Assembly: GCA_050011535.1 (NCBI GenBank)
Contig: JBEKIX010000007.1
Span: 6,316-70,315, forward strand
Reading direction: 5' to 3'
Length of the DNA: 64,000 bases
Origin: JAFNAG01 sp050011535
GTDB taxonomy: Bacteria > Acidobacteriota > UBA6911
Part shown: positions 7,357 to 16,900 of the stretch, piece by piece
Layout: each line of letters opens with the position of its first letter
Position numbering within the stretch: position 1 is the stretch's first letter
The notes under the pieces: generated by a model
The model's input: the letters and a program-made list of their open reading frames with translations, nothing else
Told to the model about the DNA's origin: nothing
The model's database searches: none
Translations under genes and position numbers: made by a program

Positions 7357-8415
7357 ATGTCCAGCATGGGATATTCCCTGGTTCTTGGTCTTGCGGCAGC
7401 CGTCGCGACTTATGTCGGCGTCGCTCGATTCCGCCGCTGGGCGGAGCACAGGCGGATGCTCGACCTGCCGGACGAGCGAAGTTCGCACACGCGTCCCACT
7501 CCCCGAGGCGGCGGTCTGATCATCGCCGCGGTGACGCTGCTCGGAGCGTCCATCATCGCGGCTGTCGTACCTTCCTTATGGTCCGCGTTTCTCCCATACG
7601 CAGCAGGGGCCATTCTCGTGGCTGCGGTCAGCTGGTTCGAGGATCTTCACTCCGTCCCCAGATCTGTCCGTTTCGCCGTTCATCTCCTCGGGGCAGCAGT
7701 GGCCATCATGGGACTCGGCTACTGGCGCGCAATTAGCCTGCCGCTTCTCGGAACCGTTTCCCTCGGATGGTGGGGAGTCGCGGCCACGACCCTATGGATC
7801 GTGGGCTTCACAAACGCTTATAATTTCATGGACGGCACCGATGGCATCGCCGGAAGCCAGGCGCTCGTTGCCGGCTTAGGATGGGCTATGCTGGGCTGGA
7901 CTGCGGGACAACCTCTGGTCAGCGGCATCGGGCTGTTGATCGCCTCCTGCAGCCTGGGATTCCTGGGCCACAACTGGCCGCCGGCGCGCATTTTTATGGG
8001 GGATGTCGGCAGCGCCTTTCTGGGGTATACTCTGGCGATTCTTCCGTTGATGTATGGCTTCTTCGACCGGAATGGAACGGGTGCGCCGGTCGTCGGCTTG
8101 CTTCTGGTATGGCCTTTTGTTTTTGACGCGGCCTTCACGTTCGTGCGTCGCCTTTTGCGGGGAGAGAATGTTTTCGCCCCGCACAGATCGCACCTGTATC
8201 AGCGCATGACCTCCGCGCATTCGGGACACGCCCTGGCCGCGCTGATCTATGCGGGACTGGCAGCGGTGGGTTGCGTCCTTGCGCAGGTGTGGTCCACGCG
8301 CGTGGCAGATGGAGCGGTTTCCGCCGTGCTTGTCCTCCCGGCTCTCTTTCTGGGATTATGGACCTTCGTGGTGGCACAGGAACGCCGCCTGGCAAACTCT
8401 ACGGGGGCGAGGTGA
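7357..8415 (+). CDS. MraY/WecA-like polyprenyl-phosphate sugar-1-phosphate transferase (GT4 family)
   Basis: Polytopic membrane enzyme of 352 aa with about ten hydrophobic segments. It should transfer a sugar-1-phosphate (GlcNAc-1-P in WecA) from a UDP-sugar to undecaprenyl phosphate, the first step of cell-surface polysaccharide synthesis. Family motifs are clear: DLPDERSSHTRPTPRGGG (36-53), WFEDLHSVP where MraY has its Asp pair, NAYNFMDGTDGIAG (153-166) and FMGDVGSAFLG near 213. The start at 7357 has GGAGG upstream; a second ATG three codons in is possible. Its stop overlaps the GTG of the next gene (GTGA), so the two are translationally coupled. Confidence 0.88.
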   Translation: MSSMGYSLVLGLAAAVATYVGVARFRRWAEHRRMLDLPDERSSHTRPTPRGGGLIIAAVTLLGASIIAAVVPSLWSAFLPYAAGAILVAAVSWFEDLHSVPRSVRFAVHLLGAAVAIMGLGYWRAISLPLLGTVSLGWWGVAATTLWIVGFTNAYNFMDGTDGIAGSQALVAGLGWAMLGWTAGQPLVSGIGLLIASCSLGFLGHNWPPARIFMGDVGSAFLGYTLAILPLMYGFFDRNGTGAPVVGLLLVWPFVFDAAFTFVRRLLRGENVFAPHRSHLYQRMTSAHSGHALAALIYAGLAAVGCVLAQVWSTRVADGAVSAVLVLPALFLGLWTFVVAQERRLANSTGAR

Positions 8416-10328
8416 AGTCACAAATAGTAAAGTATCGCAAGGTTGTCATCGTCGTATCCCAGGCGGGCCTGCTGGTACTTACTTACTATCTCAGCTTCCT
8501 GCTCCGTTTCGATTTCCTGCTGAGCGCGGAATATCAGAAGGTCTTCATCCAGACCCTCCCGCTCATCCTGATCATCAAGATGGCGATTTTCATTTATTTT
8601 CGCCTGTTTCGCGGCTGGTGGCGCTATGTCGGGATGAGCGACCTGCTTGACATCATCAAGGCGGCGTCTGCGAGTGCCGTGCTCTTCTTCGCATCTGTTT
8701 ACCTGATGCGCGGGTTCGTCGGCTATCCGCGCTCGGTGATCGTCATTGACATGGTGCTCACCATCCTGGCCATCGGCGGCATGCGCTTCGCGGTGCGCGC
8801 CTACACCGAGTCGACGCGCACCTTGATCACGAGCGCCAACGCGCTGATCATCGGGGCGGGGAGAGCCGGCAATGCCATCGCCCGGGAGTTGAAGAACAAC
8901 GAAAGGCTCGGGTACAGCCTGATCGGTTTTGTCGACGACGATCCGGCGAAGCGGGGCGAGCGTATCCACGGAATCAAGGTCCTGGGCAGAACTGCGGATC
9001 TCCCGCGCATCATAGGCAAATACGATGTTTCCCAGATTCTGATCGCCATTCCGTCCGCGACCGGCAAGCAGATGCAGCAAATCATCGACACGTGCGTCGA
9101 GTGCAAGGTGGACTTCAAGACTTTGCCGGCACTGGGCGATATCATCAACGGTTCAGTATCGATAGGCCAGATGAGGCGCGTGCGCGTCGAGGACCTGCTC
9201 GTGCGCGCTCCCGTGCGCCTTGATCTGGAGCGCATCCGTGGAAAGTTCCAGCAGCGGGTGATCTTCATAACCGGCGCGGGAGGCTCGATCGGCTCGGAGC
9301 TCGCGCGCCAGGTGGGCCGATTCCAGCCCGAAAAACTGGTGCTCTTTGACCGATCCGAAACCGATCTTCACCGGCTCGAGATCGAGTTTGCAGAGAGATT
9401 CCCCAGGCTGGAGCGTGTGGTCGTGGTGGGCGACATCCTCGACGTCAACCGCCTGCGTGAAGTCATCTCTGCTCATCGGCCGGCATCGGTCTTTCACGCG
9501 GCGGCGTACAAGCATGTGCCGATGATGGAAGGAAACTGCTTTCAGGCCGTGACGAACAACATCTTCGGAACTTACAACGTGGCACTGATGGCGCGGCAGT
9601 GCGGCGTCGAGGATTTCGTGCTGATTTCCTCCGACAAGGCCGTCAACCCGAGCAGCATTATGGGCGCGACCAAGCGCGTCTCCGAGCTCCTGATCCTCGG
9701 CCTGCAGGGCCATGCGACCCGCTACGTGTCCGTCCGCTTCGGCAATGTGCTCGGCAGCAACGGGAGCGTGGTTCCGCTGTTCGAACAGCAGATCGCGAAC
9801 CGAAAACCGCTCACCGTCACCCATCCGGAGATCCGCCGCTACTTCATGACCATCCCCGAAGCGGCTCAGCTCGTGCTCCAGGCATCAACGATGGGAAAGG
9901 GCGGCGAGATCTTCGTGCTGGACATGGGCGAGCCGATCAAGATCGTCGACCTGGCGCACGATCTGGTCCGCCTCTCGGGACTGGAGCCGCAACGAGACAT
10001 CCCAATCGTGTTCATTGGATTGCGCCCGGGTGAGAAGCTGTTTGAAGAACTGCGGTTCGACGGCGAAGGCTTGAAGCTGACCGCGCACGAAAAAATCCGT
10101 GTGCTGGACGGCGGGCCGGCCAGTTCGGGCCAGGTCAGCGCCTGGCTTGACGAACTGGCCGTCATCGTGGCGTCCAAGAACGTTCACCAGCTTGTCACAA
10201 AGTTGAAGGAGATCGTGCCCGAATACACACCCAGCCCGGAGATCCTCTCGCTCGCAGAGGTAGACCGGCACGACCGGTTCGTCTCCTATCAATCGGCGCG
10301 CACAGACCTCACCAACGAATCCCAGTAA
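8412..10328 (+). CDS. CapD/FlaA1-like nucleotide-sugar epimerase/dehydratase, membrane-anchored
   Basis: About 638 aa. Four N-terminal transmembrane helices (to about residue 120) precede a first Rossmann domain (ALIIGAGRAGNAIAREL, near 140) and a second, catalytic SDR domain starting ITGAGGSIGSELARQ near 285. It carries the family's HAAAYKHVPMMEG and ISSDKAVNPSSIMGATKRVS segments. Such enzymes are 4,6-dehydratases or epimerases acting on UDP-GlcNAc for capsule or O-antigen sugars. The GTG at 8412 is chosen because it overlaps the previous stop by 4 bp and has GGGGCGAGG before it; the frame open from 8271 would run into the upstream gene. Works with the GT4 and WecB genes in surface polysaccharide synthesis. 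Confidence 0.85.
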   Translation: MKSQIVKYRKVVIVVSQAGLLVLTYYLSFLLRFDFLLSAEYQKVFIQTLPLILIIKMAIFIYFRLFRGWWRYVGMSDLLDIIKAASASAVLFFASVYLMRGFVGYPRSVIVIDMVLTILAIGGMRFAVRAYTESTRTLITSANALIIGAGRAGNAIARELKNNERLGYSLIGFVDDDPAKRGERIHGIKVLGRTADLPRIIGKYDVSQILIAIPSATGKQMQQIIDTCVECKVDFKTLPALGDIINGSVSIGQMRRVRVEDLLVRAPVRLDLERIRGKFQQRVIFITGAGGSIGSELARQVGRFQPEKLVLFDRSETDLHRLEIEFAERFPRLERVVVVGDILDVNRLREVISAHRPASVFHAAAYKHVPMMEGNCFQAVTNNIFGTYNVALMARQCGVEDFVLISSDKAVNPSSIMGATKRVSELLILGLQGHATRYVSVRFGNVLGSNGSVVPLFEQQIANRKPLTVTHPEIRRYFMTIPEAAQLVLQASTMGKGGEIFVLDMGEPIKIVDLAHDLVRLSGLEPQRDIPIVFIGLRPGEKLFEELRFDGEGLKLTAHEKIRVLDGGPASSGQVSAWLDELAVIVASKNVHQLVTKLKEIVPEYTPSPEILSLAEVDRHDRFVSYQSARTDLTNESQ

Positions 10329-10365
10329 TCACCCTTGAGGCAGCGAGGTTTAGGCTAATCACTAA

Positions 10366-10477
10366 GCTAACCTCCAAGACTCCAAGTACTCATAGAATCT
10401 CGAAGAGGCGTCGGCTTCCAATCCGATGGTCATCCTTAGAGGCTCTTCGAGCCCTTTGAGCCTTGGAGGTGAGCTTT
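10366..10477. repeat. Family A palindrome, copy A2
   Basis: Full element after the CapD-like gene: left arm GCTAACCTCCAAGACTCC to ATCTCGAAG, loop with core AGGCGTCGGCT followed by TCCAATCCGATGG, right arm TTAGAGGCTCTTCGAG to CCTTGGAGGTGAGCTT. The whole loop is the reverse complement of that in copy A6, i.e. the element lies in opposite orientation. Confidence 0.88.
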
Positions 10478-10566
10478 TTCTTCGTGCCTTAAATCTCAAA
10501 GTTTTTCGTGTACTTCACGGGATTCGTGGATATATTCTGCCCATCCGCAACCCTACAGGAGGATTT

Positions 10567-11454
10567 ATGCCCCGCAAACGATACCGAACCTTTGTAAAAA
10601 TGGCGTTCATCCCGGCGCTGCTCATCGCAGCTGTGTCGTTCGGCCAGGAAGTTCCCGAATACGGACCGCCGAACGGAACCCTGGTGATCGTCGGCGGCAA
10701 CCTGAAAGATCCCGCGATCTACGCCCGGTTCATTCAGCTCGCCGGAGGACCGAATGCAAACTTCGTGATCGTTCCGACCGCGGGAGGGAATCGGAATCCC
10801 GACGGGTCTCTGCACGTTTACAAGGAGGAGGATGTCGTCGCCCCCTGGAAGAAGCTGGGGTTGAAGAACGTCGTCATGCTGCACACCGCCGACCCCAAGG
10901 TGGCAAACACAGAGGAATTCGCCCGACCGCTGCGCACGGCGAACGCCGTCTGGTTCGACGGCGGCCGGCAGTGGAACTGCGTCGATTCGTATGCGAACAC
11001 GCTCACTCTGCAGGAGTTTCACGAGGTTTTGGAGCGCGGCGGCGTGATCGGCGGGTCGTCGGCGGGCGCCACGATACAGGGCGACTACCTCGTCCGTGGC
11101 GCCATATCCGGGCCCGAGGTCATGATGGCGCCGGAACCCGAGCATCAGAAAGCTTTTGCCTTCCTGCGGCATAGTGCCATCGATCAGCACATCAACACAC
11201 GCAACCGATGGGACGATCTCATCCCCGTGATCAAGAAGTTCCCGGATCTGCTCGGCATAGGACTTTCAGAAGATACCGCGATCATCGTGAAAGGCGACAC
11301 TTTCGAAGTCATGGGCGCCTGGAAGGTGGCGATTCATGACAATACGCGTTTGTATCAGCCGTGGGAAAAGCCGTATTACATCCTCTCTGCGGGCGACTCG
11401 TACAACATGAAGACTCGCAAAATCGTGAAGCTGGCCAACGGCACGGGCAGGTAG
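10567..11454 (+). CDS. Exported peptidase S51 / cyanophycinase-like protein
   Basis: 295 aa. A signal peptide (FIPALLIAAVSFGQ, cleavage near residue 27) is followed by a class-I glutamine-amidotransferase-like fold. The nucleophile Ser is about residue 165 in GVIGGSSAGATIQGD, the GxSAG elbow of S51 enzymes (cyanophycinase, dipeptidase E). FDGGRQWN (130-137) and HQHIN-like DQHINTRNRWD around the catalytic His also fit. Cyanophycinase cleaves beta-Asp-Arg dipeptides from cyanophycin; no cyanophycin synthetase is in the window, so the substrate is open. The ATG at 10567 has an ideal AGGAGG; an earlier in-frame start (10426) would run through repeat A2. Confidence 0.82.
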   Translation: MPRKRYRTFVKMAFIPALLIAAVSFGQEVPEYGPPNGTLVIVGGNLKDPAIYARFIQLAGGPNANFVIVPTAGGNRNPDGSLHVYKEEDVVAPWKKLGLKNVVMLHTADPKVANTEEFARPLRTANAVWFDGGRQWNCVDSYANTLTLQEFHEVLERGGVIGGSSAGATIQGDYLVRGAISGPEVMMAPEPEHQKAFAFLRHSAIDQHINTRNRWDDLIPVIKKFPDLLGIGLSEDTAIIVKGDTFEVMGAWKVAIHDNTRLYQPWEKPYYILSAGDSYNMKTRKIVKLANGTGR

Positions 11455-11458
11455 CCGG

Positions 11459-11551
11459 TACGAGATTGGTGACAGTCACCCTTTTTCGCCGGGAGTATCT
11501 CGGCAGATTCGCGAAGGGATGGCGAAAAAAGGGACTGTCCCCAATTTCGTA
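11459..11551. repeat. Family B palindrome, copy B1
   Basis: Arms TACGAGATTGGTGACAGTC... and its near reverse complement ending GACTGTCCCCAATTTCGTA (about 31 bp each) surround a loop containing ATCTCGGCAGATTCGCGAA. The same loop, in one orientation or the other, is in B3 and B6. It separates the S51 and WecB genes. Confidence 0.85.
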
Positions 11552-11593
11552 CCATGAACCATTTGTTGTAGCATCGAGGTTTCGCGAGGGAAC

Positions 11594-12676
11594 ATGAAGA
11601 TCCTGCACGTCGTCGGAGCGCGTCCCAATTTCATGAAGGTGGCGCCGGTGTATGCTGCGCTGGCCCAGCGTGCCAAGATATCCCAGATCCTCGTCCACAC
11701 CGGGCAGCATTACGATGCCTTCATGTCGGACGTGTTCTTCCAGCAGCTCGAAATCCCGGAGCCTGATTACAACCTGGGCGCCGGATCCGCCAGTCACGCG
11801 CAGCAGACCGCCGAGATCATGCTGCGTATCGAGCCGGTAATTCTCGAGACCAGGCCGGATCTCCTGCTGGTGTACGGCGATGTGAATTCCACCGTGGCCG
11901 CGGCCCTTGTGTGTTCGAAGCTTCTCGTCTCCATCGGCCACGTCGAAGCCGGACTGCGCTCGTTTGACCGCACTATGCCCGAGGAGATCAACCGCATTCT
12001 CACCGATCGCGTGGCGGATCATCTCTTCACGCCGTCAAGCGATGGCGACGAAAACCTGCTGCGCGAGGGGGTGAAGCCCGAAAAAATCCACCTTGTCGGC
12101 AACGTGATGATCGATACGCTGGTGCGCCTGCTGCCGCGCGCAGGCACGCCGGAGATGCTCGCACGGCTGGCGCCGGGCGGCCTCCCTTATGCGCTCGTCA
12201 CCCTGCACCGTCCGTCAAACGTCGATGATCCGGCGGGACTGCGCGCCATCCTCGAGACGCTGAATACAATTGCCGGAGAGATCCCGGTCATCTTTCCCGT
12301 GCATCCGCGTACCCGCCAGGTGATGCGCGGGATCGAGATCGGGGAGCTTTCGCCGCGCCTTCATCTGGTCGAGCCCGTCGGATACCTCGAATTCCTCGGG
12401 CTCCAGCGCAAGGCGGCCTTCGTAATCACTGATTCAGGAGGAATCCAGGAAGAAACTACTTATTTAAATGTCCCCTGCCTCACCGTGCGCGAAAACACCG
12501 AGCGCCCCGTAACCGTTACCGTGGGGAGCAATATCCTGGTGGGTCGCGACATGGGCCGGCTGAAACAGGAAGCAGCCCGGATTCTCGCAGGGAAAGGAAA
12601 GACCGGGAGTGTGCCGCCGCTCTGGGACGGCAAGGCGGGCGCGCGCATCGCGGACATCATCCAGAGCCTGAAATAA
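11594..12676 (+). CDS. wecB: UDP-N-acetylglucosamine 2-epimerase (non-hydrolysing)
   Basis: Cytoplasmic enzyme of 360 aa that interconverts UDP-GlcNAc and UDP-ManNAc for surface polysaccharide. Family landmarks: N-terminal VVGARPNFMKVAPVYAAL, TGQHYD, HVEAGLRSFDRTMPEEINR with catalytic acidic residues, LVTLHRPSNVD, and the UDP-binding DSGGIQEETTYLNVPCLTVR. Length matches WecB/MnaA. It sits in the same direction as the GT4 and CapD-like genes but is separated from them by the S51 gene and two repeats, so co-transcription is uncertain. The half repeat A3 follows its stop. Confidence 0.93.
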   Translation: MKILHVVGARPNFMKVAPVYAALAQRAKISQILVHTGQHYDAFMSDVFFQQLEIPEPDYNLGAGSASHAQQTAEIMLRIEPVILETRPDLLLVYGDVNSTVAAALVCSKLLVSIGHVEAGLRSFDRTMPEEINRILTDRVADHLFTPSSDGDENLLREGVKPEKIHLVGNVMIDTLVRLLPRAGTPEMLARLAPGGLPYALVTLHRPSNVDDPAGLRAILETLNTIAGEIPVIFPVHPRTRQVMRGIEIGELSPRLHLVEPVGYLEFLGLQRKAAFVITDSGGIQEETTYLNVPCLTVRENTERPVTVTVGSNILVGRDMGRLKQEAARILAGKGKTGSVPPLWDGKAGARIADIIQSLK

Positions 12677-12684
12677 AGACCCAA

Positions 12685-12727
12685 AGCTAACCTCCAAGAT
12701 TCGAAGACTCAAAGAGCCTCAAAGAGA
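12685..12727. repeat. Family A left-arm fragment, copy A3
   Basis: Only the left arm is present (GCTAACCTCCAAGATTCG to CAAAGAGCCTCAAAGAGAC); no loop core or right arm follows. A truncated copy of family A. Confidence 0.75.
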
Positions 12728-12891
12728 CTAATGTGCGGCGCGCGCAGGCCGATACGGTTCATCGAACCGAGAAGAATGCGCACCCCTCCATTCACTCGTC
12801 GCAAGGTTCTTTGACCAGCCCGTCCGTCCTCTGCGCCGTCGAGGATGCCGTGCGTATGCGCACGGATTGCCAGGGCTTTATGGAGATACGC

Positions 12892-13725
12892 ATGAAAGCA
12901 TTAAGGATCCCCGCCTGTTGTTTCGGCCTCCTATTGTCCTCCACCATGGCCCATGCGGGCCAGATCACTTTCTATTTCGATTTCAATCGCCTCCAGCAAG
13001 GAACGCTCGCGCTGGATCGCGGGTCGGAGGGGATTCTCACGGAAGCCGTGTATGTCGGCAAGGGGACCGCGACTGTGCTCGACGACACCGGCTTTGGGTC
13101 CGAGCTCACGACGGGCCAGATCTTCGATACCTATTGTGTCGACCTTCTCCATGACATCTATCTCGTCGAGAGCCCGCAGGTGCAGCTCGGGTCGATGCAG
13201 GATTGGACGCAGCCGAATCCGCCGGATCCGTTCGCGTCTCCCAATCCGTCGTCGTGGCCCCTGTCCGGCAACAGTTTCGCCGGAAGAGAGGCATCCTATC
13301 TCTATGACCAGTACAGTGATGACGCCTCCGCGGCTAGCGACAGCAAGATGAGCGAAGCCGGACTCCAGCTGGCCATCTGGGAAGTGCTCTACGATGTGCC
13401 CACATTCAGTGGGGGAGTCCCGACTTTCAACCTCACTTCAGGAAATGTCTCCTTCAGCGGATTCTCTTCGGCCGTGACGGGATATGCGATGGGCTATCTC
13501 AGCGGATTGTCGGCCAATTGGAGCCAGGTGGCAGGTACCGATGCGATCTGGCTGGAGACGGCTAACTCGAGTGAGGGCCTGGGCGGCCACACACAGGACT
13601 TCGTGGGCCCCGGGTCGGCCGCAGTGCCGGAGCCGACGACGCTGGTTCTGATCGGATCCGGACTCGCCGTGCTCGCGGGAATCAAGTACAGAAAAATCAA
13701 GGCCAGGCAGACTCTTCGGCCCTGA
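12892..13725 (+). CDS. PEP-CTERM sorted exported protein of unknown function
   Basis: 277 aa. N-terminal signal peptide (CFGLLLSSTMAHAG) and C-terminal sorting tail: VPEPTTLVLIGSGLAVLAG hydrophobic helix followed by the basic KYRKIKARQ. This PEP-CTERM arrangement is recognised by exosortase, which cleaves and anchors proteins in species that make exopolysaccharide. The mature part is Ser/Asp/Gly-rich with no enzyme motif I recognise; it contains ATYWDD-like pieces such as TYCVDLLHDIYL and AGLQLAIWEVLYD that recur in PEP-CTERM proteins. ATG at 12892 is preferred (TGGAGA upstream and good signal peptide); earlier in-frame starts give a nonsense N-terminus. No exosortase gene is in the window. 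Confidence 0.82.
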   Translation: MKALRIPACCFGLLLSSTMAHAGQITFYFDFNRLQQGTLALDRGSEGILTEAVYVGKGTATVLDDTGFGSELTTGQIFDTYCVDLLHDIYLVESPQVQLGSMQDWTQPNPPDPFASPNPSSWPLSGNSFAGREASYLYDQYSDDASAASDSKMSEAGLQLAIWEVLYDVPTFSGGVPTFNLTSGNVSFSGFSSAVTGYAMGYLSGLSANWSQVAGTDAIWLETANSSEGLGGHTQDFVGPGSAAVPEPTTLVLIGSGLAVLAGIKYRKIKARQTLRP

Positions 13726-13733
13726 ACAAAAAA

Positions 13734-13971
13734 CGAACCTCAAAGGCGCAAAGTACTCAAAGAGCCTCCAAAAAAGCAGGGCGGAGCTGAAGGTGTCGGC
13801 TTCTGTGCTGCTCATTGCCGGAGCCTGGAGTCAAACGAGCCTTGATGAGCTCCAATTCGAGCCAGGCACACGGAGCTCGCTGGACTCCAGGCTCCGGCCC
13901 TTTCAGGGCGCGGAAGCCGACGCCTCTTAGAGGCTCTTCGAGTACTTTGCGTCTTGGAGGTGAGGTTTAGC
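13734..13971. repeat. Family A palindrome with nested insertion, copy A4
   Basis: Outer A arms (AACCTCAAAGGCGCAAAG... and ...GTACTTTGCGTCTTGGAGGT) are normal, but the loop is enlarged by about 100 bp. The extra DNA is the family H palindrome at 13817-13898 with its flanks. Compare the 110-130 bp of other A copies. It lies between convergent genes. Confidence 0.85.
13817..13898. repeat. Family H palindrome nested in A4
   Basis: Perfect 16-bp arms GCCGGAGCCTGGAGTC (13817-13832) and GACTCCAGGCTCCGGC (13883-13898). A second copy of the left half is at about 59915-59931, and a truncated trace (GCCGGAGCC) is in A5. Confidence 0.8.
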
Positions 13972-13981
13972 TGCGTCCGGA

Positions 13982-16900
13982 CTATCTGGGCGCAACGATC
14001 AACAGCCAGCCCTTTCCTTTCGGCACAGGGATCGGATCGTCCGGGCCGAATCTCGCTGCGGGCTGAAAATCCTTAACCTCAGGCGCGCTCAGGACGGCCT
14101 GCTTGGGGTCGATTCCCAGCGCGCCCCAATCGATCGACAACCTGACATTGACGTCGCTCGCCGCCCAGCTGGCGATCGACACCAGCGTCTTTCTTCCCTG
14201 CTGCACATAAGCCGTAGCCAGGACGTCCTTGTTGCCGGTCTTCACGGGACATCTCTGGGACCAGTACCCGATCATCTCGCTGTCCTGAATCCTGAAATCG
14301 TCCCACACCTTCCAAACGGGACTCGGATCGTTGCCGTCGTAAGGCATGCGGCAGGTCATGCCGTAGATCATGCCACGCCACTTGTTCCCTCCATCCTGCA
14401 GCATTTCGCCCATGAGCCCGTACGGGATGCCCGACATCTCGATCAACCAGAAGTCCGGCGGCGAATCGGGATCGAAGTACTCTCCGAACCAGAGGCGATT
14501 GATGTAGGGAAAGTGCTCGAGGTAGAGATTGGCGCTGTTGGCGTACCCGTCGCGCGGATTGTACTGGTTGGCCGAGTGCAGATCGATGAGCGCCTCTGGC
14601 CGGCCCCGGTCGAGCACCTTGCGCACTCGTTTCATCGTGGTGCGATCGAACGCGACGTCGTCGATGTACAGGCCGTCGATCTTCATGTTCCTGACCAGCC
14701 AATCGAGCCCCTCGATGTAGTAGTTGTGCCAGCGCGACATGCCGCTGTTGATGACCGCGGCATCTTTTAATTGGGGAACGAACCAGGCCGCAATGTAATC
14801 GGACCCCAGATGCTCCTGCAGCCATGAAAAACCGCCGCCGGGACCCTGCGAAAAGATCTCGCTGCCCAGGCTGCGCAGCGCAAACAGCTCCAGCGCATGG
14901 TTCGAAAGCTCGCGGATGGTGTCATAAATCTTGACCCTGAGCCCCTTCTGATGCGCTTCGTCGATATAGGCCTTCATCTGCTGCTGGTGGAGAAAGGGAT
15001 AGTTGATGTACGGGTTCACGTCGTTGGCATGGTGGACATTGATGACGTTTGACCCGGCCCGGATCACGTCGTCGATCGGTTTGAATGCGTGGAAAAAGCG
15101 TGTGCTCCACTGGGATTTCGTGTCTAACGGCTTGAAAGGAGTAAGCAGCAGATTGAAGTCGAAGTGCAGATCGCGCCCCGGTTGCAGCGTCCGTTGCCCG
15201 CTGGTGCAGCTGACGAGCAACGTGGAGCCATTCGTCTCCCGAATGGAGATTCTCCCCTTGCCGTCGTTGAACCAGGAAGGAGGCATGTTGAGCGGCTTGG
15301 ACTGATAGAAATTTGTATTCAGCGGACGCGAGTAGTTCTCGGCCCTCAGGCTGAATTGCAGGCCGGCGTTCGCGTCCCCAAGCCACGCGCCGTCCTGATT
15401 CTTTTTCACGTCCCAAGTCCAGTCTAGGCTCGGCGGCCGGTAGCCGCCCTTCAATCCAAGCCCCATCATGTATGGCGCCGCCTCTTTCACCAGCGGAATT
15501 TCGAGACGGATATCCTGCACCTGGACGGGCTGCGCGGCGCTGAGCGTGATCTTGACCTGAACGAAACCGTCGAATTCCATGGAGGCGCTGAGTTCAGACT
15601 TGAGGGGCCCGGAAGAATTGACGGTGCGCCATTCCACGATGCCGTCGCTTTGCTTGATAAATTTGTGCGCGCCCTGCGACCACTTCATGCGCTGCGCGCC
15701 CGGGCCTTCCATAATCAATTCCATGGGCGCCGCGAGCAGAGATCTGGCGTTTCCCCCGATGCGCGTGACCTCGGCGGAAAAGAGACTTTCGATCTGCGCG
15801 GGAAGCCCGGATGCGCCCAGAGTCACGCTCCGGCCCAGAATACCGATTTTGTTTTGGGAGACACGAATCGGCGAAAACGGGCGGACGATGTCGTCGTCGA
15901 CGGCAAGCTGGGAATCGAGCCAGCGCAAGCGCGATTGTCTCCAGGGCTCGTCGTCGCCGGAATCGGGGATGTGGTCCGGGCCGACCGTTATGGCTAGGTT
16001 AATGGACTGTGCCGGCATGCCGGTTGGTGTCACGCTCACTTGACCGCGGTACTGTCCGGGCGCGGCGTCCTTTGGTATCTGAACGCCGCACCACAGGGCC
16101 TGGACCTGGCCCTTTTTTACCGCGACGGTTTTCTTGAAGGTGGATCCATCCCAGTTGATGCCGCCCGTGTTGATGCAGCGCAGGGCGGCAGCCGGAATCG
16201 AACCGCGGCCGCCCGGCCCGCGCAGATCGCTGAAGCGGACTGAGGCATCCAGGATGTCGGCGTCGCTTGCGAAAAGGCCGATCTGGAATGCATAAAATTC
16301 GCCGCGCGCCGCTTCCCCCGTGAGTTCCGGTTTCGGTCCCGACTCGATCCACTTCTGCGGCAGGTCATCGCTCATGCGGATCGGATTAAGCCGATCTTCC
16401 GGAAAGAGGAGAAACTTCCTGCCGGCATTGGTTTTCAGCAAGGCGGCAACCTCTTCCGGAGTGGCAATGACCTCCATCGGATAGAAGCTGTTGAACTGGT
16501 CGATCGATTGGATTTCGACCAGCGCCGCTTGTGGCAATGGCACGGTATTCTCCGAGCGTGAGATGGCAGCTTGCGCGGTCTTTTTCCATGAGGGGTCGGC
16601 AGTGTCTTCGGGAGCTTGATAGGTCACCACGGGATAGTTGCGCCCTTTGGAGACGTACGGGAGGTAGTACACGTCATAGGCGCCGGCGTTGGGTGCCTGG
16701 AATGCCATGACGCCGGAGGATCTGTTGATGCTGAGACGCAGGAGGTTGGTGACTCGCTTCCCGGTGCTTTCCTCGACGACGATGATGTTCTTCTTTTCCG
16801 GTTCCGAATCGCGGCGGCGCCAGGGGATGGTTGCCACAACCGTTTCAGCCTTTTCCCTAACCAGCAGAACCGCCCGATGATTTCCGAGCGACTCCGCGTC

